Made by a program: the position numbers and the translations under genes. Below, in pieces: positions 53,973-62,915 of a stretch of 64,000 nucleotides of DNA. Below the pieces are notes generated by a model. That model searched no databases, was not told where the DNA came from, and worked only from the letters and a program-made list of their open reading frames with translations. Every line of letters begins with the position of its first letter. The first letter of the stretch is position 1. The DNA is from Bradyrhizobium sp. Ash2021 (GTDB lineage: Bacteria > Pseudomonadota > Alphaproteobacteria > Rhizobiales > Xanthobacteraceae): NCBI RefSeq assembly GCF_031202265.1, contig NZ_CP100604.1, positions 6,058,501 through 6,122,500 on the forward strand, given 5' to 3'.

Positions 53973-54914
53973 ATGCTCGGATATCTGCTTCGCCGCATCC
54001 TCGCCGCCGTCCCCGTGATGGGCGTGGTCGCGCTGTTTGTGTTTCTCCTGCTGCGACTGACGCCCGGCGATCCCGCCGCGATCCTGGCCGGCGACAATGC
54101 GACGCCCGAACAGCTCGAGCGCATCCGCACCTCGCTCGGCCTCAATGAGCCGTTGTACACCCAGTTCTTCACCTGGATCGGCAAGCTGCTGCATGGCGAT
54201 CTCGGCGTATCCCTGATCTCGAACGTGCCGGTGCTGAAGATGATCAGCCAGCGCGTCGAACCGTCGATCTCGATCGCGCTGTCGACCATCATCCTCTCGA
54301 TCCTGGTCGCCGTCCCGCTCGGCGTCATCGCGGCGTGGAAACACGGCACCTGGATCGACCGTTTCGTGATGGGATTGTCGGTGATCGGCTTTTCCGTCCC
54401 GGTGTTCGTGATCGGCTATGTGCTGATTCAGATATTTGCGATCGACCTGCACTGGGTGCCGGTGCAGGGTTTCAAGAGTATCTCGGCAGGCTTCGGTCCG
54501 TTCTTCGAGCGCATCATCCTGCCGACCTGTACGCTGTCCTTTATCTATGTCGCGCTGATTGCGCGCATGACCCGCGCCTCGATGCTCGACGTGCTCGGCG
54601 AGGATTATGTCCGCACCGCCCGCGCCAAGGGCATCAACGAGACCGGCGTGCTGCTGCGCCACGCGCTGCGCAATGCCGCCGTGCCCGTGATCACCGTGAT
54701 CGGGACAGGCTTCGCGCTGTTGATCTCGGGCGTCGTCGTCACCGAGAGCGTATTCAACCTGCCGGGCATCGGCCGCCTCACCGTCGATGCCGTGTTGGCG
54801 CGCGACTATCCGGTCATCCAGGCGATGATCCTGCTGACGTCGGGCATCTATGTCGCCGTCAATCTTCTGATCGACCTCGCCTACACCCTGCTTGATCCCA
54901 GAATCCGCTACTGA
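53973..54914 (+). CDS. ABC transporter permease (DppB-like)
   Basis: 313 residues, six TM helices. N-terminal LLRRILAAVPVMGVV and RLTPGDPA are typical of DppB/OppB, and the EAA loop (GEDYVRTARAKGINE) near 210 contacts the ATPase. Imports peptides or related compounds with the DppC-like partner, whose start is 14 bases downstream. Confidence 0.93.
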   Translation: MLGYLLRRILAAVPVMGVVALFVFLLLRLTPGDPAAILAGDNATPEQLERIRTSLGLNEPLYTQFFTWIGKLLHGDLGVSLISNVPVLKMISQRVEPSISIALSTIILSILVAVPLGVIAAWKHGTWIDRFVMGLSVIGFSVPVFVIGYVLIQIFAIDLHWVPVQGFKSISAGFGPFFERIILPTCTLSFIYVALIARMTRASMLDVLGEDYVRTARAKGINETGVLLRHALRNAAVPVITVIGTGFALLISGVVVTESVFNLPGIGRLTVDAVLARDYPVIQAMILLTSGIYVAVNLLIDLAYTLLDPRIRY

Positions 54915-54928
54915 GGCTTTAGATACTG

Positions 54929-55819
54929 ATGGCGATCGAAACCCTCCCCGAACCGTCGATTCCGATTACGACGCCGTTCCGGCCAAAGCTCGGATTTCTG
55001 ACGGCGACGCCGATCATCGCGGTCGCGACGATCTGTTTGGCGCTCGTCATCGCAGCGTCGGTTCTGGCGCCGTGGCTGTCGCCGCACGATCCTCAGTTGC
55101 TGGCACCTTCGCTGCGGCTGAAGCCGTCCAGTGCCCAGTTCCTGCTCGGCACCGACGGCTATGGCCGCGACGTGTTGTCGCGAATTCTCTATGGCGGGCG
55201 GATTTCGCTGCTGATCGGCCTTGGCGCCGCCGTGTTCTCGATCGGCATCGGGCTTGTGATCGGCCTCGTCTCCGGCTTCTTCAAATGGATCGATGCCGTG
55301 ATGATGCGCGTGATGGACGGGTTGATGGCGATGCCGAGCATCCTGCTCGCCATTGCCGTGGTGTCGCTGTCAGGCGCGAGCCTGATGACGGTGCTGGTCG
55401 CCATCACCATTCCCGAAATCCCGCGCGTCGCGCGGCTGGTGCGCTCGGTCGTGCTGTCGGCGCGCGAGGAGCCCTATGTGGAGGCCGCGATATCGGTCGG
55501 CTCCAGCCTGCCCAAGATCATGTGGCGGCATCTGATGCCGAACACGATCGCACCATTGATCGTGCAAGGCACCTATGTGGCCGCGTCGGCCATTCTTACC
55601 GAGGCGATCCTGTCGTTCCTCGGCGCCGGCATCAATCCGGAGACGCCGACCTGGGGCAACATCATGGCCGAGGGACGCGCCTATTTTCAGATCAAGCCTT
55701 CGCTGATTTTCTGGCCGGGCCTGCTGCTGTCGATCGCGATCCTCAGCGTCAATCTGATCGGTGATGCCGCGCGCGACGCGCTCGATCCCCGCATGAAACA
55801 GCGGGAGAGCGGCAAGTGA
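54929..55819 (+). CDS. ABC transporter permease (DppC-like)
   Basis: 296 residues with a DppC N-terminal tail, LGTDGYGRDVLSRILYGGR near 75 and the EAA loop (REEPYVEAAISVGSS) near 182. Forms the channel with the DppB-like subunit. The ATPase gene follows by 38 bases. Confidence 0.93.
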   Translation: MAIETLPEPSIPITTPFRPKLGFLTATPIIAVATICLALVIAASVLAPWLSPHDPQLLAPSLRLKPSSAQFLLGTDGYGRDVLSRILYGGRISLLIGLGAAVFSIGIGLVIGLVSGFFKWIDAVMMRVMDGLMAMPSILLAIAVVSLSGASLMTVLVAITIPEIPRVARLVRSVVLSAREEPYVEAAISVGSSLPKIMWRHLMPNTIAPLIVQGTYVAASAILTEAILSFLGAGINPETPTWGNIMAEGRAYFQIKPSLIFWPGLLLSIAILSVNLIGDAARDALDPRMKQRESGK

Positions 55820-55857
55820 ATATGGTTGGCTCCTCGCAATGACGGCTGAGAGTTCCG

Positions 55858-57501
55858 ATGACTAATATCGTTCTCGACATCGACAATCTCGTCGTCGGCC
55901 TCGGCAAGAAACCCGGCGGCAGCCGCATCATCGACGGCCTCTCGCTCAGGGTGAGCGAGGGCGAAACGCTGTGCCTGGTCGGCGAAAGCGGCTCGGGCAA
56001 ATCCGTGACCTCGCTGACGGTAATGGGGCTGTTGCAGAAGGGTGCGCTGGCCCCCTCCGGCGGCAGCGTCAAGCTGGTCGGCGAACAGCTGCTTGGCGCC
56101 AGCGACCGGCGCTTGCGGCAATTGCGCGCCACCACGATGGCGATGATCTTTCAGGAGCCGATGACCGCGCTCAACCCGGTCGTTCCGGTCGGCCGCCAGA
56201 TCGACGAGGTATTGCGCGTCCATACCGATCTCGATGCGCGGGCGCGGCGCCAGAAGATCCTGGCGATGATGGAACAGGTGCGGCTGCCCGAGGTCGAGCG
56301 CATCTTTACCTCCTACCCGCATCGGCTTTCCGGCGGCCAGCGCCAGCGCATCATGATCGCGATGGCACTGGTGCTGGAGCCGAAACTGTTGATCGCGGAC
56401 GAGCCGACCACCGCGCTCGACGTCACGACGCAAAAGCAGATCCTGACCCTGATCCGCGACCTGCAACGCGAACACGGCACCGCGGTGCTGTTCATCACCC
56501 ACGACATGGGGGTGGTCGCGGAGATCGCCGATCGGGTTGCGGTGATGCGCCACGGCCGGTTGGTCGAAACCGGTCAGCTCGACGCCATCCTGCGGGCGCC
56601 CACGATGGAATATACCCGCAGTCTGTTGTCTGCGGTGCCGAGCCTGGTGCCGCGCGCGCCGCGCGAGGAGACCACCGAACCGGTGGTGCTGGAAGCCAAC
56701 GAGCTCGGCAAGGTCTATCGCGAGCGCTCCTTCTTCGGCAAGGCGCGCGAGGTCGCCGCCGCCAAGGACGTGACGCTCACCTTGCGCAAGGGCCGCACGC
56801 TCGGCATCGTCGGCGAAAGCGGCTCCGGCAAATCGACGGTGGCGCGCTGCATCGTCCGCCTGATCGACCCGACTTCCGGCGGCGTGCGCCTTGTCGGGCG
56901 CGAGATCTCCGACCTGTCGCGCCGGCTGTTGCAGCCGCACCGCAAGCGCATCCAGATCATCTTTCAGGATCCCTACCGCTCGCTCAATCCGCGCGTCACG
57001 ATCGGCGAGACCATCGCCGAAGGCCCGATCAATTACGGCATGCCGCGCGCGGACGCGCTGGCGAAAGCGCGCGAGCTGCTCGAACTGGTCGATCTGCCGC
57101 CCGACGCGGTTTCGCGCTACCCGCACCAGTTCTCCGGCGGCCAGCGCCAGCGCATTGCGATTGCGCGCGCACTCGCGCTCGACCCCGACGTTCTGGTCGC
57201 GGATGAAGCGGTCTCTGCGCTCGACGTCTCCGTGCAGGCGCAGGTGCTCGAACTGCTCGATGAAATCCAGAACCGGCTCGGCATCGCGCTGTTGTTCATC
57301 ACCCATGACCTGCGCGTCGCGGCGCAAATCTGCGACGATGTTGCCGTGATGCAGCATGGCCGCATCGTGGAACAGGGACCGGCCGCGCAAGTCCTGACCC
57401 ATCCGCAGCAGGCCTATACCCGCGCGCTGCTCGATGCCGCACCCGGGCGCGGCTGGGATTTTGCCAATTTCCGGCCGGTGGCGGCGGTTGCAGCGGAGTG
57501 A
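55858..57501 (+). CDS. ABC transporter ATP-binding protein, double cassette (DppD-DppF fusion)
   Basis: 547 residues with two complete ATPase domains. First: Walker A GESGSGKS near 41, signature LSGGQRQR near 158, Walker B LLIADEPTTAL. Second: GESGSGKS near 318, FSGGQRQR near 423, Walker B VLVADEAVSAL. One polypeptide supplies both ATPase sites that DppD and DppF provide separately in E. coli. Confidence 0.94.
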   Translation: MTNIVLDIDNLVVGLGKKPGGSRIIDGLSLRVSEGETLCLVGESGSGKSVTSLTVMGLLQKGALAPSGGSVKLVGEQLLGASDRRLRQLRATTMAMIFQEPMTALNPVVPVGRQIDEVLRVHTDLDARARRQKILAMMEQVRLPEVERIFTSYPHRLSGGQRQRIMIAMALVLEPKLLIADEPTTALDVTTQKQILTLIRDLQREHGTAVLFITHDMGVVAEIADRVAVMRHGRLVETGQLDAILRAPTMEYTRSLLSAVPSLVPRAPREETTEPVVLEANELGKVYRERSFFGKAREVAAAKDVTLTLRKGRTLGIVGESGSGKSTVARCIVRLIDPTSGGVRLVGREISDLSRRLLQPHRKRIQIIFQDPYRSLNPRVTIGETIAEGPINYGMPRADALAKARELLELVDLPPDAVSRYPHQFSGGQRQRIAIARALALDPDVLVADEAVSALDVSVQAQVLELLDEIQNRLGIALLFITHDLRVAAQICDDVAVMQHGRIVEQGPAAQVLTHPQQAYTRALLDAAPGRGWDFANFRPVAAVAAE

Positions 57502-57538
57502 GAAGCGCTCGCCGCTATCGCCGCCTGAACTAATCCCG

Positions 57539-57599
57539 ACGCCCATGCGGCATGCAAAACGGGATTGCTTCACAGCTTGCGCTTCGCGCAATGACGGGG
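57539..57599. repeat. Partial interspersed repeat (CGCAATGACGGGG type)
   Basis: GGGATTGCTTCACAGCTTGCGCTTCGCGCAATGACG is a second kind of rhizobial intergenic repeat. A fragment (CTCGCAATGACGGCTGAGA) also occurs at 55831-55850. No gene. Confidence 0.45.
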
Positions 57600-57639
57600 C
57601 TAACGTCGCGCGCACCTAACACAGGCTGAGACTTCATTG

Positions 57640-59163
57640 ATGACCCGCATCGCCGTTGGCGGCTTTCTGCACGAAACCAACACTTTTGCGCCAACGAAGG
57701 CGACGTATGACGATTTCGTCCATGGTGGCGGCTGGCCGGCCATGGCGCACGGTCCCGATGTCGTCAAGGTCATGCGCAAGATCAATGTCGGACTGGCCGG
57801 GTTTGTCGAAGCCGCCGAGGCCAATGGCTGGGAACTGGTTCCGACCATCTCCTGCGGCGCCAGTCCCTCCGCCCATGTCGCGAAAGATGCCTATGAGCGC
57901 ATCGTCGCGGAGATGGTCGGCGGCATCGCGGCGGCCGGCCCGCTGGATGCGGTCTATCTCGACCTGCACGGCGCGATGGTGACCGAGCACCTCGACGATG
58001 GCGAAGGCGAAATTCTCGCCCGCGTCCGCAAGGTAATCGGCAAGGAACTGCCGCTGGTCGTCAGTCTCGATTTGCACGCCAATGTGACGCCCGAAATGGT
58101 GGAACATGCGGATGCACTGATCGCCTATCGCACCTACCCGCACGTCGATATGGCCGACACCGGCCGCGCCTCGGCAAGGCATCTCGCGCTGATGCTGAAG
58201 ACGAGGGCGCGCTTCGCAAAGGCCTTCCGGCAATTGCCTTTCCTGATTCCGATCAGCTGGCAATGCACCAACGATCAGCCGACCAAGGGCATTTACGAAA
58301 AACTGGCGGCACTGGAGAACGGCGCGGTGCCGACGCTGTCCTTTGCGCCCGGTTTTCCGGCCGCCGATTTCAGGGATTGCGGACCGAGCATATTCGCCTA
58401 TGGCAAGACCCAGGCCGATGCCGATGCGGCTGCCGACAAACTGGTCGCACTGATCGAAGGCCATGAGGACGATTTCGATGGACGCATCTTTACGCCCGAC
58501 GAGGGCGTGCTTCATGCGATGGAGCTGGCCAGGACCGCGAGCAAGCCGATCATCATCGCCGACACCCAGGACAATCCCGGCGCCGGCGGCGATTCCGACA
58601 CCACCGGCATGCTCCGCGCGCTGGTCCGCAACAAGGCGACGCGCGCGGCGCACGGCGTGATCTACGATCCGCAATCGGCCAGAGCGGCGCATGCCGCGGG
58701 GGTCGGCGCGACGGTGACGCTGGCGCTCGGCGGCAAGTCCGGCATTCCCGGGGACGCGCCGTACAAGGACGCCTTCGTCGTCGAAAAGCTGTCAGACGGA
58801 CAATTCGTGGCACCCGGTCCCTATTATGGCGGCCGCGACATGGACATGGGCCCATCGGCCTGCCTGCGGATCGGCGATGTCAGGGTGGTCGTGAGTTCGC
58901 ACAAGGCGCAGCTCGCCGATCAGTCGATGTATCGCTATGTCGGCATCGAACCGACTGAGCAATCGATCCTGGTCAACAAAAGCTCGGTGCATTTCCGTGC
59001 CGATTTCGAACCGATCGCCGAACGGCTTTTGATCTGCGCCGCGCCGGGCGCGATGCCGGCCGATACCGCCTCGCTTCCCTGGACGCGGCTGCGTCCGGGC
59101 ATCCGCATCAAGCCGAACGGCTCTCCCTTCGTTCCCACCGCCAAGTCAAGCTCAACCGGATAA
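57640..59163 (+). CDS. M81-family metallopeptidase (MlrC/microcystinase-like)
   Basis: 507 residues from ATG 57640. MlrC N-terminal domain: GGFLHETNTFAP near 6, zinc ligands in LDLHGAMVTE (about 107) and SLDLHANVTP (about 143), AYRTYPHVD near 163. The C-terminal domain has the DNPGAGGDSDTTG glycine-rich loop. MlrC cleaves the linear tetrapeptide product of microcystin in sphingomonads. In bradyrhizobia homologues sit beside Dpp transporters, so a general peptide or D-amino peptide substrate is likelier. Confidence 0.9.
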   Translation: MTRIAVGGFLHETNTFAPTKATYDDFVHGGGWPAMAHGPDVVKVMRKINVGLAGFVEAAEANGWELVPTISCGASPSAHVAKDAYERIVAEMVGGIAAAGPLDAVYLDLHGAMVTEHLDDGEGEILARVRKVIGKELPLVVSLDLHANVTPEMVEHADALIAYRTYPHVDMADTGRASARHLALMLKTRARFAKAFRQLPFLIPISWQCTNDQPTKGIYEKLAALENGAVPTLSFAPGFPAADFRDCGPSIFAYGKTQADADAAADKLVALIEGHEDDFDGRIFTPDEGVLHAMELARTASKPIIIADTQDNPGAGGDSDTTGMLRALVRNKATRAAHGVIYDPQSARAAHAAGVGATVTLALGGKSGIPGDAPYKDAFVVEKLSDGQFVAPGPYYGGRDMDMGPSACLRIGDVRVVVSSHKAQLADQSMYRYVGIEPTEQSILVNKSSVHFRADFEPIAERLLICAAPGAMPADTASLPWTRLRPGIRIKPNGSPFVPTAKSSSTG

Positions 59164-59169
59164 ACAGAC

Positions 59170-60342
59170 ATGCCCAATATCGACCGCATCGAAGGCTTTG
59201 CCGACGAACTCACCGCCATTCGCCGTGATCTGCACGCGCATCCCGAGATCGGTTTCGAGGAAGTGCGCACGTCGGGCATCGTCGCCGACAAGCTGAAGGG
59301 ATGGGGCATCGAGGTGCATCGCGGTCTCGGCGGCACCGGCGTGGTCGGCGTGCTCAAGGGCAAAGGCAGTGGGGCTAAGCGCATCGGCCTGCGCGCCGAC
59401 ATGGACGCGCTGCCGATGGAGGAAAACACCAACCTGCGTTGGCGTTCGACCATTCCCGGCCGCTTCCATGGCTGCGGCCATGACGGCCACACCACCATGC
59501 TGCTCGGCACCGCGCGCTATCTCGCCGAGACCAGGAATTTCGACGGCACCGTGCATTTCATCTTCCAGCCCGCCGAAGAGGGCCTCGGCGGCGCCCGCGC
59601 CATGATCAAGGACGGGCTGTTCGATAAATTCCCCTGCGATGAGATCTACGGGCTGCACAACGCGCCCGACCTGAACCATGGCGAAATCGGGATCCTGCCC
59701 GGCCCAGCGATGGCCGGCGCCGACTTCTTCGACATCACCATCAACGGCTACGGCGCCCATGGCGCGATGCCGGAGCGTTCCAAGGATGCGGTGGTCATCG
59801 CCATGACGCTCGGCCAGGCGTTGCAGACCATCGTCAGCCGCAACGTCAGCCCGAACGAGCCGGCGGTGCTGTCGATCACGCAGATCCATGCCGGCTCGGC
59901 CTATAATGTCATTCCCGGCGAGGCGAAGCTCTGCGGCACCGTCCGCGCCTTTTCCGACGAGGTGCGCGCGCTGATCCGCGAGCGGATGCGCGCGATCTGC
60001 GCCGGCATCGCCGCGGCGTTCCAGGTCGAGATCGTGGCCGATATCCGCGATATCTTTAGCGTGCTGGTCAACCAGGAAGAGCAGTCCCGGGTCGTCGAGG
60101 CCGTGGCGCGCACCGTGGTCGACCCGGCGAACGTCATCACCCGAACGCAGCCGAAGATGGGCAGCGAGGATTTCGCCGACATGATGCAGCGGGTGCCCGG
60201 CGCCTATTTCTGGGTCGGCCATGACGGTTCGGTGCCCGTGCACAATCCCGGCTACGTGCTCGACGACAAGATCCTGCCGATCGGCGCCAGCATGTTCGCC
60301 CGCATCATCGAAAACCGTCTGCCGGCAGGTGCCCATGCATAA
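59170..60342 (+). CDS. M20 amidohydrolase (hippurate hydrolase/AbgB-like)
   Basis: 390 residues. LHAHPEIGFEE near 22, DMDALPM near 78, GCGHDGHTTMLLGTA near 100 and PAEEGLGGA near 138 carry the metal ligands. The lid domain has GYGAHGAMPE near 195. Such enzymes split N-acyl amino acids. It lies six bases after MlrC and overlaps the amidase gene by eight bases. Confidence 0.93.
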   Translation: MPNIDRIEGFADELTAIRRDLHAHPEIGFEEVRTSGIVADKLKGWGIEVHRGLGGTGVVGVLKGKGSGAKRIGLRADMDALPMEENTNLRWRSTIPGRFHGCGHDGHTTMLLGTARYLAETRNFDGTVHFIFQPAEEGLGGARAMIKDGLFDKFPCDEIYGLHNAPDLNHGEIGILPGPAMAGADFFDITINGYGAHGAMPERSKDAVVIAMTLGQALQTIVSRNVSPNEPAVLSITQIHAGSAYNVIPGEAKLCGTVRAFSDEVRALIRERMRAICAGIAAAFQVEIVADIRDIFSVLVNQEEQSRVVEAVARTVVDPANVITRTQPKMGSEDFADMMQRVPGAYFWVGHDGSVPVHNPGYVLDDKILPIGASMFARIIENRLPAGAHA

Positions 60343-61756
60343 AATCAAAGCAGAGGAAGCTGTCACGTCGCTGCACGACCTTTCCGCCGTCGACCTGATC
60401 GCGGGCTATCGGGCCAAGCAGTTCTCGCCGTCGGAAGTGCTTGAAGAGGTGCTCGCGCATATCGCGGTGTGGGAGCCGCACATCAAGGCGCTCTACGCGT
60501 TCGATCCCGAGGGCGCCCGCGCCACTGCAAAAGCCTCGACCGAGCGCTGGCAGAAGGGCGAGCCGATGGGCACGCTCGATGGCGTGCCGGTCACGATCAA
60601 GGACAATATTGCGACCAAGGGCCAGCCGGTGCCGCTGGGCGCTGCCAGCGTGAAGCTGGTGCCGGCAGACCGGGATGCGCCGCCCGCCGCGCGGTTGCGC
60701 GAGGCAGGGGCTGTGATCTTCTCCAAGACCACGATGCCGGATTACGGCATGTTGTCGTCCGGCCTGTCGAGCTTCCATCCCCTCACCCGCAATCCCTGGG
60801 ACGTCAGCAAGAATCCCGGCGGCTCCAGTTCCGGCGCGGGTGCTGCGGGTGCGGCCGGCTACGGCCCGCTGCATCTCGGCACCGATATCGGCGGCTCGGT
60901 GCGGCTGCCGGCCTGCTGGTGCGGCCTGGTGGCGCTGAAGCCGAGCCTCGGGCGCGTTCCGGTCGATCCACCTTATGTCGGCCGTGTCGCAGGACCGATG
61001 ACCCGCATCGTCGACGATGCGGCGCTGATGATGAGTGTGCTGTCGCGGCCCGACCGCCGCGACGGCATGAGCCTGCCGGCGCATGAGATCAACTGGAAGG
61101 CGCTGGAAAAGTCGCCGCGCAAGCTGCGCATTGGCTTGATGCTCGATCCCGGCGTCGGCCAGCCGCTGGAGAAGGAAGTCCGCGACGTCGCCGTGAAGGC
61201 CGCCAAGGCCTTCGAGTCGGCGGGCGCCATCATTACCGAGGTCGATGGCATACTGACGCGCGAGATGCTCGACGGCCTCGACAATTTCTGGCGCGCGCGG
61301 ATGTGGGACGATCTGTCCAGGCTCGCGCCGGAACAGCGCGCCAAGGCGCTGCCCTACATCTACCAATGGGCCGAGGCCGGCGCGAAGCTTTCGGGCGTCG
61401 ACGTGATCCGGGGCTTCAACATGACGATGGCGATCCGGGCCGCGGCGGCAAAGCTGTTCTTCGATCTCGATTATGTCGTGTCGCCGGTGTCGCCGGTGGT
61501 GAATTTCCCCGCCGAATTCGCCGCCCCCATCAACGACCCCGCAAAGCCGTTCGAGCACATCTGCTACACCGTGCCCTGGAACATGTCCGAGAACCCGGCC
61601 GTCTCGATCAATGGCGGCTACGACAGACGCGGCTTTCCGATCGGCGTGCAGATCGTCGGCCGCCGTTTCGACGACCTTGGGGTGCTCGGCATGGCCAAGA
61701 CGTTCGAAGGCCTGCGGGGCCCGCAGAAGCCGTGGCCATCGCCGCCGAAGAAGTGA
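60335..61756 (+). CDS. Amidase (amidase-signature family)
   Basis: 473 residues from ATG 60335, overlapping the M20 stop. Triad: lysine in VTIKDN near 84, cis-Ser in NPGGSSSGAG near 162 and nucleophile in GTDIGGSVRLPA near 185. Completes an operon of three amide- or peptide-cleaving enzymes after the ABC transporter. Different subfamily from the amidase at 16194. Confidence 0.92.
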   Translation: MHKIKAEEAVTSLHDLSAVDLIAGYRAKQFSPSEVLEEVLAHIAVWEPHIKALYAFDPEGARATAKASTERWQKGEPMGTLDGVPVTIKDNIATKGQPVPLGAASVKLVPADRDAPPAARLREAGAVIFSKTTMPDYGMLSSGLSSFHPLTRNPWDVSKNPGGSSSGAGAAGAAGYGPLHLGTDIGGSVRLPACWCGLVALKPSLGRVPVDPPYVGRVAGPMTRIVDDAALMMSVLSRPDRRDGMSLPAHEINWKALEKSPRKLRIGLMLDPGVGQPLEKEVRDVAVKAAKAFESAGAIITEVDGILTREMLDGLDNFWRARMWDDLSRLAPEQRAKALPYIYQWAEAGAKLSGVDVIRGFNMTMAIRAAAAKLFFDLDYVVSPVSPVVNFPAEFAAPINDPAKPFEHICYTVPWNMSENPAVSINGGYDRRGFPIGVQIVGRRFDDLGVLGMAKTFEGLRGPQKPWPSPPKK

Positions 61757-61765
61757 TCTCTCTCC

Positions 61766-61863
61766 GTCATTCCGGGATGCGCTGAAAGCGCAGGCCCGGA
61801 ATCCATACTCACGATCGTGGTTATGGATTCCGGGCTCGTCGCTTCGCTCCGCCCCGGAATGAC
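61766..61863. repeat. Interspersed palindromic repeat (GTCATTCCGG type), copy 2
   Basis: GTCATTCCGGGATGCGC at the left and GCCCCGGAATGAC at the right, with inner arms CGGAATCCATA and TATGGATTCCG. Lies between the amidase and the enoyl-CoA hydratase. Confidence 0.8.
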
Positions 61864-61903
61864 GACTTTGAAAATAAACGAACACACAGGAAGGAATCAC
61901 CCC

Positions 61904-62794
61904 ATGGCATATGAGACGATCAAGTACGAGGTCGCCGAGCAAATTCTCACCATCACGTTGAACCGGCCCGACAAGCTCAACGCCTTCAACGGCACCATGC
62001 AGCAGGAACTGATCGACGCCTTCGATGCGGCCGACAAGGACGACGACGTCCGCGCCATCATCGTCACCGGTGCCGGACGCGGCTTCTGCGCCGGCGCGGA
62101 TCTCTCCTCCGGCGCCAACACGTTCGACCGCGACGCGCGGCGCGGGCCGGTGAAGCGGCTCGCCAGCGGCGCGGTCGATTACAGCGATCCCCAGGTGCGC
62201 GACGGCGGCGGCCAGGTGACGCTGCGCATCTTCAAATGCTTAAAGCCCGTGATCGCGGCGGTGAACGGACCGGCGGTCGGCATCGGCGTCACCATGCAGC
62301 TGGCGATGGATATCCGCATTGCCTCTGAAGCCGCGCGCTTCGGCTTCGTGTTCTCCCAGCGCGGCATCGTGCCGGAGGCGGCATCGAGCTGGTTCCTGCC
62401 GCGCCTCGTCGGCATCTCGCAAGCGCTGGAATGGTGCTATACCGGCCGGGTCTTCCCGGCGCAGGAGGCGCTGGCCGGCCGTCTCGTCAGCAAGGTGGTG
62501 CCGCCGGATGATTTGCTGCCGACCGCGCGTGCGCTGGCCAGGGAGATCGCCGCCAAGACCGCGCCGGTCTCGGTGGCGCTGATCCGTCAGATGATGTGGC
62601 GGATGCTGGGCGCTGACGATCCGATGGAAGCGCACAAAATCGACAGCCGCGGCATCTACGCCCGCGGCCGCTCCGAGGACGTCAGGGAGGGCGTGGTGTC
62701 GTTTTTGGAAAAGCGCCCGGCCGAGTTCAAGAACAAGGTTTCGTCAGACATGCCGGACTATTTCCCGTGGTGGGAAGAGCGCGGGTATAAGTGA
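61904..62794 (+). CDS. Enoyl-CoA hydratase/isomerase family protein
   Basis: 296 residues from ATG 61904 with AGGAAGGA upstream. Crotonase fold: TLNRPDKLNAF near 18, the CoA oxyanion GAGRGFCAGADL near 55 and PAVGIGVTMQLA near 123. The acid position of the second block is E159 (RGIVPEAASSW), as in hydratases. It may serve fatty or aromatic acyl-CoA breakdown. Separated from the peptide genes by a repeat. Confidence 0.92.
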   Translation: MAYETIKYEVAEQILTITLNRPDKLNAFNGTMQQELIDAFDAADKDDDVRAIIVTGAGRGFCAGADLSSGANTFDRDARRGPVKRLASGAVDYSDPQVRDGGGQVTLRIFKCLKPVIAAVNGPAVGIGVTMQLAMDIRIASEAARFGFVFSQRGIVPEAASSWFLPRLVGISQALEWCYTGRVFPAQEALAGRLVSKVVPPDDLLPTARALAREIAAKTAPVSVALIRQMMWRMLGADDPMEAHKIDSRGIYARGRSEDVREGVVSFLEKRPAEFKNKVSSDMPDYFPWWEERGYK

Positions 62795-62804
62795 CGGCGA
62801 AGCC

Positions 62805-62905
62805 GTCATTCCGGGGCGATGCAAAGCATCGAACTACGCTGCGCTATTGCGCAGCTGAGAATCTCGAGATTCCGGATCTGGTCCTTCGGACCATCCCGGA
62901 ATGAC
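62805..62905. repeat. Interspersed palindromic repeat (GTCATTCCGG type), copy 3
   Basis: Close to copy 1: GTCATTCCGGGGCGATGCAAAGCATCGAA at the left (given in two arms), GCGCTATTGCGCAGC inside, and GACCATCCCGGAATGAC at the right. Fills the gap between two convergent genes. Confidence 0.82.
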
Positions 62906-62915
62906 GGCTACGAAG

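Noticed and set aside
55687..57615. 642-codon open frame on the minus strand
   Set aside because: Lies opposite the double ABC ATPase, whose motifs are complete. The antisense frame is open only because of high GC at third positions.
59152..60366. 404-codon minus-strand frame
   Set aside because: Shadow of the M20 amidohydrolase.
60305..61942. 545-codon open frame on the minus strand
   Set aside because: Antisense shadow of the amidase gene. Composition is Arg/His/Gly-rich with no domain.
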